From positions 124,001 through 188,000 of the forward strand of contig JAJQJQ010000031.1 in assembly GCA_028622995.1 (NCBI GenBank): a DNA stretch of 64,000 nt. The letters are read 5' to 3'. The position numbers and the translations under genes were made by a program. Positions 49,080-61,500 of the stretch are shown one piece after another (the first letter of the stretch is position 1; every line of letters begins with the position of its first letter). This stretch comes from Panagrolaimus kolymaensis (taxonomy: Eukaryota > Nematoda > Chromadorea > Rhabditida > Panagrolaimidae). A model generated the notes under the pieces. That model did no database searches and had not been told where the DNA came from. It was given only the letters and a program-made list of their open reading frames with translations.

Positions 49080-52031
49080 ATAAATTACACAAAATAAAAA
49101 AATAAATAAATAAGGAGGAAAAAGATGACAAAGATGTGTCTAAAAAACACAACAACGTTTTATCATTGTCTTGCAAATTTTTTTCCTAAACAATGCCATA
49201 AAAAAAATATAAACACGCCTTTGTGGAATTTATGTGTCAAAAACTATAAACATCTTTTTCGTTGGTTATGGTTTAGAGGAATCAGAAAAGAAAACAAAAA
49301 TAATCACAAGCCAAGAAAAAAAAAGCAAAAAAACGGCAAAAAAAAATACTCAAAAACAAAAAAAGATTTTTCCACAACCAAAAAACCCTTGAAAATCCAA
49401 AATCCAAGGCGCCACTCAATTTTTTTTTATTTTTTAGGCCTCAACCCATTTTTTTTTGAATAAGAAGTAAAAAACTCAAAGGAAAAAATAAAATAAAGCA
49501 TCTTTAGCTTATTTTTTTCCCCCTTAAAAATGTGAGTAAAAAAAGATGCGGCGCCACAAATAAAAAACTGAAGGAAGCTATGAGAAGCGCAAAAAACAAT
49601 TTTCACAAAGACGACTCAAGTAAAAAAAGCTGCAAAAAAGCGCAGCCCATATCTTTTTATTTTCTTAAGCAGCATTTTGGGATCAATACCGACGACGACA
49701 GTATCCTCAAGAGAATTCCACATTAAACAACATCGATGTTGCTATTGCCGCCGAAAATTTAAGAAAAACTAAAAGACGCTTTTTTTTTTTTTTATTTAAA
49801 GACTGTCTTTTATTTTTAAATAAAAAAAAACGACCCTATTAAAATAAATAAAATTGAAAATTGAGTTTTTATCACAAAAGAGTATATTTTTTTTAAACGA
49901 TGGATGCGAAATTAAACGAAAAAAAGCTCAGCTTCTCAACGACAAGAAAAAAAACAAGATGGCCTCCTTATTTATTTTTTTTTTGAAGAAAATGAAAAAC
50001 GGAAATTTGAGGCGCCAAAAATCCATGCTTCCCATTAAAGCCTTGCTTGTTTGCCACAAAAAGCCAGGTGAAAGAAGAAATGAAATAAGAAATTGGACAC
50101 GCGAAAAAATAAAAAATTAAATAGAGTAAGAAAAAAATAATAAAAAAATGCCGAACATATTTTAATGTTTTCCTCAACAAAAAAAAAACAAGAAATAAAT
50201 AAATAACATTCCGAATTCCCAAAAAGCTTGGGCTTCATTAAAACGGTTTTTTTTTATTTTTCGTGAAGAAAAAGAGAAATGAAAAATCTTTTTTATTCAG
50301 AAAAAAATATATTGCTTCAGGGAAGAAAAAACGGAGGAATTTAGTCAATCGCTTATCGAAAAAATAGTGAAATCTTTATTTGGTAACGCTAAAAGTAGCT
50401 TTTTATTAATTTTACAACAGTCAAAAGCTAGACAAATAAAAAAATTTTAAGAATGGCAAATAAAAATAATAAGTCAAAAAATTATTTGATAAAATAATGA
50501 ATAATTTCATTCAACTATTCAAAAATTAGAAAAATAAGAAATCACGTTCATTATTTTCTTTTCGCTTTTGTTTAAAAATTTTAAGTTTGACTTTTACCTT
50601 CATTTAAAATTTAAAAAGTAAAGGTAACAAAATGCAGCATGTGTTTTATAAACAAAATGAAAAAAAAAATATTAAAAGAGTGAAGGATTTAAATATACTT
50701 TTAAGAAAATTTTCGTACTTCATCATTTCTGTCATATGACTATCATCTAAGCATTCTTATTTTGCCCCCAAGAAATTCATAAACTTAGCCTAACTTCAGT
50801 AGTACATCCAAAAATCAACACGTCATCAACAATTTTTAAGATGATAAATTATTATTTAAAAAAAATAATATTTACTATTTTTAAAAATAAAAATTGAAAC
50901 AAAATATCCTTTTGGGAATTAGAGATGTAAAAAAAAAGAAAGGTTATATTTAGTAGTTTTTTTGGTGGTGAAAGTTTTGAATGTCATTCAACTTTAGTTA
51001 TTCGTTTTTCGTTAACACAAAAACCAACAAGAATGAATATGAAAAATTTGAGTACATACATAAATAGAAGTGAAGAAGTTATTTTTAGATATAAAAAAAG
51101 TTATGGAAAATTAAGAAGAGCATTTGAGTAAAAAAATGGCTTTACATAAAAATAAGAAAGAAATGTGTTAAGTTAAAAGAAAAAACAAATAAGTGAAAAA
51201 CAAACAAAAATAGAGTATTTAAAGGAATTATAAAGCAAGCCTCTGAGGTCCAATTTGTAAAAAAAGGTAATATTATTGTGCAATTTCATTTGCATAACCA
51301 AGTTTTGATAGAAGCATGCGTATTCGTGTCGATGATTTTCTAAGGTTTGAGTTTTGTTTGTTGTTGCAAGGTTTTGATAGTCACAATTTGTTACTGAATA
51401 CAGCCTTCTAAAAAAAGTTTTCTCTCTGTTTTTTTTAAAACGATTGTGAGCATTATGATAGCAATTAAAAAATACCACTTTTTTGATTTTAGTTCGATCA
51501 ACTTTAATTTAAAGTATGCTGCATATCTTTCATTTATCTCTTAAACTATAATTTTTCTACGGTTGTACTCAAAGAATAATTTTTAATCCATATTTAATAT
51601 TTTTTAAAGTGAAATTTAGACCCACCAGCAATGTCCTCATATTTCATTAAACTTTCTAAGGATAAGGAAGTACGTGAGCATTGAAAACTTTTTTTTGTGA
51701 ATCTTTAAAAAATGCCTTTTTGAAAGCATTCTTTTTTTTTATTATCAAATTTTATATAAAAAATTAAAAATGTCTCGTCTCATTCATGGTTTTTTAATTT
51801 TTTATGAATCAAAAAAATTGTCGCTTGCCAGAATATTGCGTGTTTAGTTCTCAGACATCCATATTCCTTCTTCCGGGTTTAATTCATTTTTGTGTTTCAT
51901 TTTAAAAGCCACGACAGATGGACTTCATTTTTTTTTGACTTAACCAAAATCCATGAATGAGAAGCGAGAAAAGACAAAACTATCCAATCAACACTAATTT
52001 CTAATTTTCTGACCTTTTTACTTTCTGCCTA
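49080..52031. other. Upstream region of the PKG gene, no gene recognised
   Basis: This AT-rich DNA lies 5' of the minus-strand kinase gene and should hold its promoter. Lysine- and phenylalanine-rich frames here follow poly(A)/poly(T) bias. A minus-strand frame at 51173-51478 has less biased composition but no recognisable domain. No promoter element can be singled out. Confidence 0.5.
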
Positions 52032-52039
52032 TATTTCGC

Positions 52040-52497
52040 CAACCCTGTAAGCCAACCGTCATTTTCGACGGTTACCACCGTCTTTTGACGGTTTTGACCG
52101 TCAATTTTTTTTTTCCAAAAACTCAAGATTATTGATAAATAAGCTATGGAGATTATTGCTGCTCTATTTTTTATAGTTGAAACCTATTTCAGAGCCTGAC
52201 GGTCTCCACCGTCAACTGACGGTCGCCACCGTCAAGAGACGGTTGAAACCGACGATGCGCATTTTAGTTATGAATTTTTTTTTAAGGTTTCAAAATGATT
52301 TTTAACATTGAAAAAATATTATAAAAGCTAATTTCAAGCAATGATTAACGAGTTTTTTCCAATTCAATTCATTATTAATATCAAAAATGCACAAAAAATG
52401 TGAAATACATGTAAATTTTTTTTCTGTTTTTGTTTATTATTTTATTTTTATTTTTTTAATGCAAGATTATTTTGAACATATAAAAATGAAATATAAA
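52040..52497 (+). repeat. Left terminal inverted repeat of the hAT element
   Basis: It pairs with 55592-56049 at a constant coordinate sum of 108089, so there are no indels. One mismatch is seen, at 52494. It contains about ten GACGGT/ACCGTC motifs in two clusters (52056-52111 and 52198-52250). Such subterminal motifs are typical transposase-binding sites in hAT elements. Confidence 0.93.
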
Positions 52498-52933
52498 CGA
52501 CCGAAAAATTACGCCACTTTCCTTATGCCACATGTTTACTTCTATATAAATATCATCAAAATGTCGAAGGATCTTTAAAAGGTTTTTTTTTCTTTTAAAA
52601 AGTTTTCAAGGAAAATAATAAATAAGACGAAAAACAAAAATGTTTATCCACATCCTTTTTTTGTGCAAAAGAAAAGTCGCCGACAAAATAAAACACCAAA
52701 TATTTTTCGATATTTTTCTTTCTAGAATGAAAATCAACATAAGATAAAATTTCTTAAAAGTTGTAAACAACCTTCGAAAAGGGCATCGACATATGACAGC
52801 ATGACTTTTTATAAATTTTGTTCGAAATAGCATATAACGATTGTTTATAAAAGCCAAAAAAGCCATTTTTTGATTTTTTATATTTAGTAATTCTTGGTAA
52901 ATGAATTTTGCTTTAAAATTGTGGTAAACTAAA

Positions 52934-55437
52934 ATGAGCCTTACTCCTGGGAGCCGAAATAAAGTTTACGAAGGTAAACTTACATCGATCGATAGAAATG
53001 AAATTTTGCAAGCGCTTCGTAATGGAATCCTTGAACTCGGAGAAAAAATATATGCTGGATGTCAAAAAATTGTTTATAAGGAAACAAAGGAAGAAGCCGC
53101 GGTAACGTGTGTTAAATGCAAGTATATTTTTGCCGCAACTATTACCAGTCGTCAAACTTTATAGTAAGTCGCATACATTAAAAAGGGCTTGGTTCAATCG
53201 TTTTAGCGCCAACTTTTTTTAATACTTTTTTTTGAGTTCATTACTGTCTTATTGTTATTTATTTTTTTACGTTTTTTTTAAAAGGCTCTACATATAAAAA
53301 TTAGATTAAACTTTTTTATAATTTGGCATTTATTAATCTAAACTCATAAAATGAATATGTATTAAAAAAAAGTGGGTGAAAAATGAACTATAGCTTAAAT
53401 TTTTATAACAAATTTTTTAAAGCTCGCATGAAAAAAATGTACACCAAAATCAAAATCAAGAAGATGTTGAACCGCCAGCTCATTTAAAGTTAAAACTAAC
53501 AGAGTTATTATCTTTTATGGTTGCAACTGACGTTGTCCCATTTTCCACAGTTGAACATAATGGGCTTAAAAACTTGATGGAAAGCATATATCGCGAAGGG
53601 TAAACAATCCAATATTTTACTAAAATTTTAAATTTTTTTTTGCAGTTTTGATTATGGTATTTCTTGTGCACGTAACAAAGTGATCCCTGCTAACGATCCA
53701 TCAATTTTGGGCTTTATTCCTTCCAGGCAAACTGTTAAAAATTATTGCAAAGCTTTTGTCAAAACAATGGAACCCCAATTTTCAAAGCATATCCTTGATC
53801 ATGTTAAAAAATTTGGAGCTGCATTGACGCTTGACTTCGGTACCAAAGGTTCTCAGTATTTTGTAGTTACAATCCATTTTACTACAGAAGATTGGTAAAT
53901 ATTCTTCTTTTATTCTTTAACATAAATTATTGATTTTTGAATTGTAGGCAAATTGAAAATTGGATTTTGGATTTTCATGAATTTTCTGCCGAAACCACAG
54001 AAAGTCATGAAGTCTTGGATGACTTAACTCAGACTTTAGAAAAACATGGCATTACTTTGGAACTTTTAAAGAATAATATTGTAATTACGAGTGATCAGGG
54101 AAGTAATATCGTAAGAGCATTGAATGAATACACTCGTTTGAATGATACTTGCCATTTGTTGAACTTACTCAGCAAAAGGGCCGTATGCCCATATAAAAAT
54201 AACTACTTGCCAGCAGAATTTCAATTAGATGTTACTACTCGTGAAAGATTAACATTAATTGAAAAAAAATTGGATATGTCAATGAAAATAATCAAGGGAG
54301 TGAAGTAAGCCATCATAAAAGCTATTTAATATTTATTTATTTTTGTTATTTTAGCTCTCGACCTTGGTTAAAAAACAAAATATCAAAAGCTGGTGGCTCT
54401 TTATTCAAATTCACTGAAACCCGCTGGTTGTCCCGTTTCCGCTCAATAGAAAGCTTAACCAAATTAAATCAACAACAAATGGATTTAATTAATACTAAAC
54501 TTTATAGCTATTCTGCTAATGGTCGATATGTTTATCGAGAAGCACTTCAAGAATATCGTTCAACCTTGCCTCTTTTAAAATCATATACAGAATTGTTAGA
54601 ACCGATTAAAGACGCAGTTACTCTTTTCCAAGTATGTCTTTTACTTACTTCCCTATGTTCATTCTGAATTTTTCATATAACTAAAATTTTAGTCTGAAAC
54701 TTCTCCAACAATAAACAAAGTCTATATTGAATATTATCGTTTAAGACAATTTTTTGTCGACCAAATTGAAGATGATAATGCTGATCGAAAAGCGATGGCC
54801 CAAGCTGCTTTGAAAGTCGTTGATTATCAATTAACATTATTTGCAAAATCTGACTACTATATTTTGGGTTTGCTGCTCGATCCACTAAACAAAGATAAGA
54901 TTCTTGAAATTCCACAAATTTCTATCCCTTCGGTAAACTATATTATAATAAATTTTGATAGGAATAATAAATGTTTTACAGGCCATAGAAACTTTAAAGA
55001 AATGGGTTCATAAAGTTAGCAATGATGAATCGGTAGAAGATCCATATGCAGCGGCTCCTCCTTCCCCTTTTACTCAGCATCGACAAACAATTGTAACTTA
55101 TCCAACCGATGTTGAGGTTGAGAACTACCTTGACTTGAGATCAAACAGCATTGTTTACAATTATGCCGACGCAATTGAATTTTGGAAAGCAAACGCTAAA
55201 GTATTTCCTCATATTGCTATCCTAGCTAGAAAAGTTCTGTGCATCACAAGCAGTGCCGCAAGCGAAAGGGTTTTTTCTTTATTGGGAAGGACCGCGACGA
55301 AGTTACGTGGATCTTTATCACCAGAAACTGTGAGTATGTTGATAAAGATGAAGAATATGGAAAAATTTAAAAAAAAGTATGCTCCTTTTTTGCCTGTTAT
55401 AATTGAAGAAGAAGAACCTGAAGTTATGGACGTTTAA
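52934..55437 (+). CDS. hAT-family transposase (661 aa, 7 exons, intact)
   Basis: Exons are 52934-53163, 53423-53599, 53646-53894, 53948-54304, 54355-54631, 54693-54932 and 54982-55437. All junctions are GT...AG and in phase, with no internal stop. Residues 59-84 form a BED zinc finger (C59-x2-C62-x16-H79-x4-H84), which binds the element's ends. VPFSTVEHNGLKNLM follows. The RNase H-like core has D199 in TLDFGTK, D268 in TSDQGSN, a CHLLNL motif and TETRWLSRF. The C terminus has the hAT dimerisation motif SSAASERVFSLLGR, with E605 as the likely third catalytic residue, and an acidic tail. The length is normal for the superfamily. The transposase excises and reinserts the element and makes 8-bp target duplications. 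Motif assignments rest on general hAT knowledge, including the Hermes structure. Confidence 0.93.
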
Positions 55438-55591
55438 ACATTGTTATAATTATTTTCTAATGGTTTTTTAAGTTAAACTTTCTCCAAACTCTTAAATTTT
55501 TTAAATATTTCTCATACATACATATTTATAATAACAATTTTTTGTTTTTTAATGATGGTAAAACAATATTATAATCTAAAAATAATATATA

Positions 55592-56049
55592 TTTGTATTT
55601 CATTTTTATATGTTCAAAATAATCTTGCATTAAAAAAATAAAAATAAAATAATAAACAAAAACAGAAAAAAAATTTACATGTATTTCACATTTTTTGTGC
55701 ATTTTTGATATTAATAATGAATTGAATTGGAAAAAACTCGTTAATCATTGCTTGAAATTAGCTTTTATAATATTTTTTCAATGTTAAAAATCATTTTGAA
55801 ACCTTAAAAAAAAATTCATAACTAAAATGCGCATCGTCGGTTTCAACCGTCTCTTGACGGTGGCGACCGTCAGTTGACGGTGGAGACCGTCAGGCTCTGA
55901 AATAGGTTTCAACTATAAAAAATAGAGCAGCAATAATCTCCATAGCTTATTTATCAATAATCTTGAGTTTTTGGAAAAAAAAAATTGACGGTCAAAACCG
56001 TCAAAAGACGGTGGTAACCGTCGAAAATGACGGTTGGCTTACAGGGTTG
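55592..56049 (-). repeat. Right terminal inverted repeat of the hAT element
   Basis: This is the reverse complement of the left arm, with the same two GACGGT clusters. It begins about 155 bp after the transposase stop, so the element has little sequence between its gene and this arm. Confidence 0.93.
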
Positions 56050-56057
56050 TATTTCGC

Positions 56058-58549
56058 TCACTCATTTTGTAAAAAAAAAAAGAAGCAAAAAATGGCGAAA
56101 GAAAGAAACCATTAGCCCCGCGAGACCAATTTTAAGCTCATCATTCCAAAACAACGAACAAAAATATTTTTTACTAAATATGTTTCTTCGCCGATAGAAA
56201 ATTATCCTTCCCCGAATCCTTTGTAAAACAGCATCCCCATTTTCCTTGTTCTTTTGGTCAGTTTTAAAACTTTTTATTTTAAATTTTATTTTATTTTCCT
56301 TTTTGCTTTTTTTCTTTTTTGTTTTAGAAAAAGTTCATTCGGCTGAAGACAAGGCAAAGTTGAAGGAGTCGTCGTCGTTACAACTTACTTACTTACTACT
56401 CTTTCCTTCCTATTCATTTATTGGGAGGTGCCTTTCTTTATCCTCAAAAAAAATTTTTTGCCGTCACTTTTTAGGCACAAAGCCAGAAATATAAAAGAAC
56501 AATTTTCCGCAAATTTAAAAAGGAGGTCTATTGTTTTTCGTAAATTTAGCGGAGCATGTTTTTAAAAGCAAGCAAGTAGTTACTGCTCCTGTAAAAATAA
56601 TAAAAAGTAAAAGAAAGAACTGTTTCTTTCCATATTTTTTTGGAAAGGAAAAGCTTGAATTAAAATATATTTTTGTTTGGAGTTATTCATTCACTAAAAA
56701 ATATGAAGATTGAATGGTTAGAAAAATGGTGGTCAGAGAGCCTTAGTTCAGTTCGCACGAAAGCTATTTGTCATTTTCTTTTTTGATGAAGTAAAAAAAT
56801 AAAAAATTTGCATCTGGTTATTTTTTGTTTTAATATTATTAATGTTTTGGTTTTAATCAAAGTCATAGACTTTTTTGCTTCTGCTATTTTTAGAAAAATT
56901 TGTGATGAAGTTTTTTCTCAAAATTTATTTAGCAAAGTTTTTGGTTTTTATTTCACTCGTAATAAAAATAATAAATAATTTAAAAATTTATGGAAGGTCA
57001 AGATCCTTAACTATCAAAAGGTTTTTCTTTTTCTTCATTCAAGCTTATTCTAGAAACATGAACTCCTAAGAATTAAAGCCAATCAAAAAAGGTGATAGTT
57101 TTAATTTTTTTAATGATCGGGATATAGAATCTTTATCGCCATTGAAAAAGCTTTTTCTTGATTTTAAAATTTAGGTAATTCTTTTTGATACTTATCAAAC
57201 TCTGAGCTGATTGAAAAAGTTCCACTACCCGCAAATTTATTTTTCTTATTTTTTGTACTTTTAGATATTTACCAATAAAATGCTTGAATTCTTGCATTTT
57301 TACACCTTTTAATTAACTTTTTGCTGTTTTTGCTTTCAAATTTTTTCTTTAAAAAATATTAGCAATAATAATATATTCCATTTTCTTTTCCATTTTTATT
57401 TTTTTATCCTATTATATAATTATCTATGTATGTATGTATAAGCATGCATTTCCAACTGCCACCATTTCTTCATTCACTAACATTTGACTGACAAGCTGCA
57501 AAAAAAAGAAAGAAAAAATTATATGTGTACACTTTTTTTTCTTCCAACATTGGTACCTTTTTTTCTTGTAACTACCAACCCAAAAATAAAAGTGGGCGGC
57601 GCTGCGCTGATGTTTTACTTTACTTTATTTTTTTTTTTGTGTTCACGGCTGTCTTCCTTTTTTTTATATCCGCCTGTAATTCTGCTGGTCCGGTTATTTG
57701 ACTCCCAGAGCCTAGTGTCTGCGACAAGTGGAAGAGAGTCGAACGGACAGGTGCCACGCTGAATCCCTCTTTTGCTTCTTTGACTTATGCAAATTTTTTA
57801 AATCAGATCAAATATCTCTCTGAAATTTTATTTCGCTGTGATGCTTCGCTTTTTTGGTATTTTTTTATTGTATTGTTTCACGGACGGCGATCAAAAAAAA
57901 ATGCGCGAGAGAAAAGACAAAAAAAGAGACATACAATATCCAATTTTGTCGTATTATTTATTTCAATCGCTTGCTTTTTCATACTTTTTAATTTTTACTT
58001 TTTTGATCAAAAATTAGTTGCTTTTTTCTTCTTTTTTTGAAACATTTAAAAAAATAAAAAACTTAAGAATCTTGTTTTAAATATTTTATTGGTTGGAAGA
58101 CACACTTTTTTTACTTCTTTTTGCTGCTGCTCCTGGAGAAAATTCAGTTATTGTCAATTTCCGAGTATTTCTCCTTATTTTTATTTTTTTATTTTTTTGG
58201 CCTGTGACTTCCGCCCTTGTTTTTTTTATTCTTATTCTTCGCATGCGTAATCTTCAAGCTTTAAGCTCTAGTATTTTTTCCTTTTTGCCCTCTTACCCTC
58301 CTTATTTTTTTTTAGTTTTAGTGTATATCTTTTTTTTTGGTTTTTTCCCGTTTCTTGACGATGGAGTGTATTTTGTTTTTTGCTTTATTTTTTTATAAAA
58401 AATAAATATATAAATTTTCTCACGAACTTAAGATTCTTGAGAAGACTGATGACTAATTGATACAATTTTTTAGACAAACAACTGACACCCATTTTTTAAA
58501 AAGGAAAAAAAATTATGAATGAATGAAAAAAATAAATTTTTGAAATGCG
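56058..58549. other. Intergenic region upstream of the FN3-like gene
   Basis: It is AT-rich with long poly(T) runs and a short TATG microsatellite near 57425. Several frames rich in F, L and K reflect base composition. No gene is supported. The promoter of the next gene probably lies near its right end. Confidence 0.5.
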
Positions 58550-61500
58550 ATGAAAAACTTTTCAACATCGACGACTTATTTTTGGCAACAACAAAACCGT
58601 TTTTGTTTTTATCGGTTATTTAGATATTTTTTATTTTTTCAATGTTTTATTCATTTTTCAAATGCCATTGCAAAATTTGAAATTACTTCAGTTTCGACAA
58701 GTTCGATCGTGGTTCGAATGATTTCAGCGGCTAATGTTTCGAGGTTTGAAATGGATGTAACTATTTATGATTTGGATAGGCTGAGAGAATTTCGAAGGAC
58801 TGAACTTAGTGCTGGGAGGCATGATGACGAAGTTAGTTATATTTTTTCATTAGTTTTTTTGGTTAAAATATTTAAAATAATTATAAATTCTTTTTTTTCC
58901 TGAGCCTTGAAATAATTTTGAGTGTCTTTTTAAATTTAGGAACTGAGCTTTCGATTTTTTAAATTTCTAAAACAATTTTCCTTTATTTCTTTGTTTTAAA
59001 TTTACATTTAATTTTAACGGCCCATTAATTTATTATTTCTTTCCTCTTCTTTTTTAAAGAAAGCCACCTCTAAAAATTAAACTTATCCGAGTGCAACACA
59101 ACAGCTTCAGCATCAAAGAAGAAAAAATGCATAACAAAGTTCCTCTTTTTTTCTCTCCATTTCTATCTCCAAAAAATAGAAGGCATCACCACTTCTTTTT
59201 TTGTTGCATTTATTTTATCGTCATCAGACTACACTATTCTTCCGCCTTTTTTTCATGTTAGTTAACAAAACAAAGACACAAAGCATTATGTCAACAAAAT
59301 TTGCAAAAAATTTATTTTAAACCCACCATTTCCTCCTTCTTCCTTCTTCACTTTGACCTTTTTTTGGTGTCCTTTTTTATTTTATTTTAAATTCATTTGA
59401 TATTGAGAGTTTTTGTTTGGAAGTCAATAATTTTGTTTTGTTAGGTTAGAGCGGTAAAAAAAAGAGTGGATAAAAGCAAACGACGACAAAAAAAAGGTTA
59501 AATATTTTAAATGGACAAAACAAAACACAAAAAATGCGAAGAAGGAATTGGATTTCTTTTTCTTTGGGTCATTTGCGTAATGCATCGTCCAATATTTTTA
59601 TTCCATTTGCATCCACTTTTTTTTGGAGGAGAAGAAGATGCCCGCCGCCGAGGAAAACAATCAAATAAATGCCGATTATGTATTTTGTTTTTCGGTGGCG
59701 CGCTCAGGGTTGATGGTTTAATGGAAACTCATGTAATTGTGCCAAAAAAAGGAAAACATAAGATTACAAGATTTTTGGATGTAATGACACGCGTCGTCAT
59801 CGCATCTCTGTCACTGTGTCACTTTGGGGTCATTAATGCGATAAGTGCTTTCTCAATCTTTTTGCTGCTGATTTTCATTCATTAACTTTTGCCTTCTTCT
59901 TAGTTGCAATTGTTTATAATTGTTGACTCGGAAATAATTTTATATTTGATTGGTAATCTCTCAACAAATCTATAATATTAAAAACGAGGAGGAAGAAAAA
60001 AATCGCAATGCATTTAAAAACTTTTTTGTTGTTAGTTAGTCTCTTACATAATTTTTTTTTGTTGTTGACGAAACACTTTCTTTCATTTATTTATTTTTAT
60101 TGAACTTGTATTGTTTAGGAAATTTTGTGTAGAGAAGTAACGCTTCAATTTAAAAATGAAAACAAACTCGAACTCTTCAAACATAGCCCACTCTTTTTTC
60201 TTAGAGGAAAGGAAAATTTACATAATGAAGTGCTTTTTTTCTTTGCAGTGTACTAGAAAAGAAAAAAAAATGCATTAGTCAAATCCATTTTTTTACTTTG
60301 GCCGAAAAAATCTTAAAAAAGAAGAAAAAAGTTTTTTAACAACAAAAATGTTTTTTCTTTTCTTTTTTTTGATATAAAAAAAGAACAGCATTCATAATTT
60401 TTTTTGAAACACAAAAGTGCAAAGCTTGAGCTTGTTTGTAATGTTGCTTGCGCAACATTCATAATTTATACTTTCTTTCTCTCTATTTTTTTCTGAAAAA
60501 AAAAAGAAGAAATAAATAGTATGTATGTCAGTCAAAAAGCAGGCAGGCGCATGTCAAATTTTTAGTTTTCAAGGCTTTGATTTAGCTTTTTTTGAAATAC
60601 ATATTTATCACGAAAAAAAGTAAAGTAAAAACAAGCTCAAAGGAATTTTTAATTATTACTCATAGCTTTTTTTCTTAGTAAAAGTTTAGTTTAGAGTTTT
60701 AAACATTAAAAGTTCTTGAATATTCACAAAACATTTCATATATAAATTTTAAAGAAGCGTGGGAAAATGATGATATTTTTGAACCTTTTTTGATCTTCCT
60801 ATTGCCATTCAAATTAAATTTTCAAACAAGTTTTAAAAAAATCAAAAAGCAAAAAAAAGTAATATTAAAGTAAGCGCATTTGAACAGAAAAGCATGATTC
60901 ATTCTGACAGCAGCTCTTTGAAAATTTCCAAAAAATGCCGATAAACCAATCCAATTTAATTTAATGTATAATGTAATGAGGTCATAATTTACGCTAAAAA
61001 TAAAGCCAAAAAAAGAATGAGAGAAAGAGATATTCAAAATTGCTTTTCTATCTCTTCTTTTTTTTGTATCCATCCAAGTAAAATATGTATTTAACGAACC
61101 AAAAAAAAAAAGAAATATAAAAAAGCATATTTTTTATTTAAAAAATACGAAAACGGATATGGCCAATCTTTTCGTTAAGTCGATTCGAGAGTTGAGTTGT
61201 TCCGATAAGAAGACAAAAATGAGTGGTTTTTTTCTCATTGTTTTTCGTGTTATTTTTTTTTTGAGTGACGGCTTTTTGCCGTATTTATTTTTTCCTTTTT
61301 TTCCTTTTTTTGTATGTCAGTGTCGGTGTTCTTTCTTTTTTTCTTTAATAAAACGATTTAAGATTTAACGCTTAAGCGTCCGTTGATCGTTTTTAAGAAG
61401 TAAAAAGAAAAATGAAAAAAGAAATAAGCTTAAAAATAAAATAGCTGTCTTTTTTTAAAGTGGATACTAAAAAAGAGGATAAGAAAAAAAAAGAGAGGGA

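Larger units (their letters stand above)
52040..56049 (+). mobile_element. Complete autonomous hAT transposon (4010 bp)
   Basis: Perfect 8-bp target duplications TATTTCGC lie at 52032-52039 and 56050-56057. The ends are CAACCCTG and its complement CAGGGTTG. The terminal inverted repeats pair base for base, without indels, over about 458 bp. The interior encodes one intact plus-strand transposase (52934-55437). Perfect duplications, near-identical arms and an unbroken reading frame indicate a recent insertion that may still be mobile. It lies between the PKG gene and the FN3-like gene and disrupts neither. Confidence 0.96.

Noticed and set aside
49125..49463. Lysine-rich plus-strand frame of 112 codons
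   Set aside because: It is low-complexity poly(A)-driven sequence upstream of the PKG gene without a domain.
51173..51478. Minus-strand frame of 101 codons
   Set aside because: No family is recognisable, no splice or promoter context was found, and its ends dissolve into F/L/C-rich low complexity.
57484..58398. Three consecutive hydrophobic frames before the FN3-like gene
   Set aside because: F/L-rich composition caused by poly(T), with no shared domain and no consistent splice joining.
59511..59885. Plus-strand frame of 124 codons
   Set aside because: It lies inside the 2.7-kb first intron of the FN3-like gene, has no recognisable domain, and its composition follows AT-rich runs. A nested gene cannot be fully excluded.
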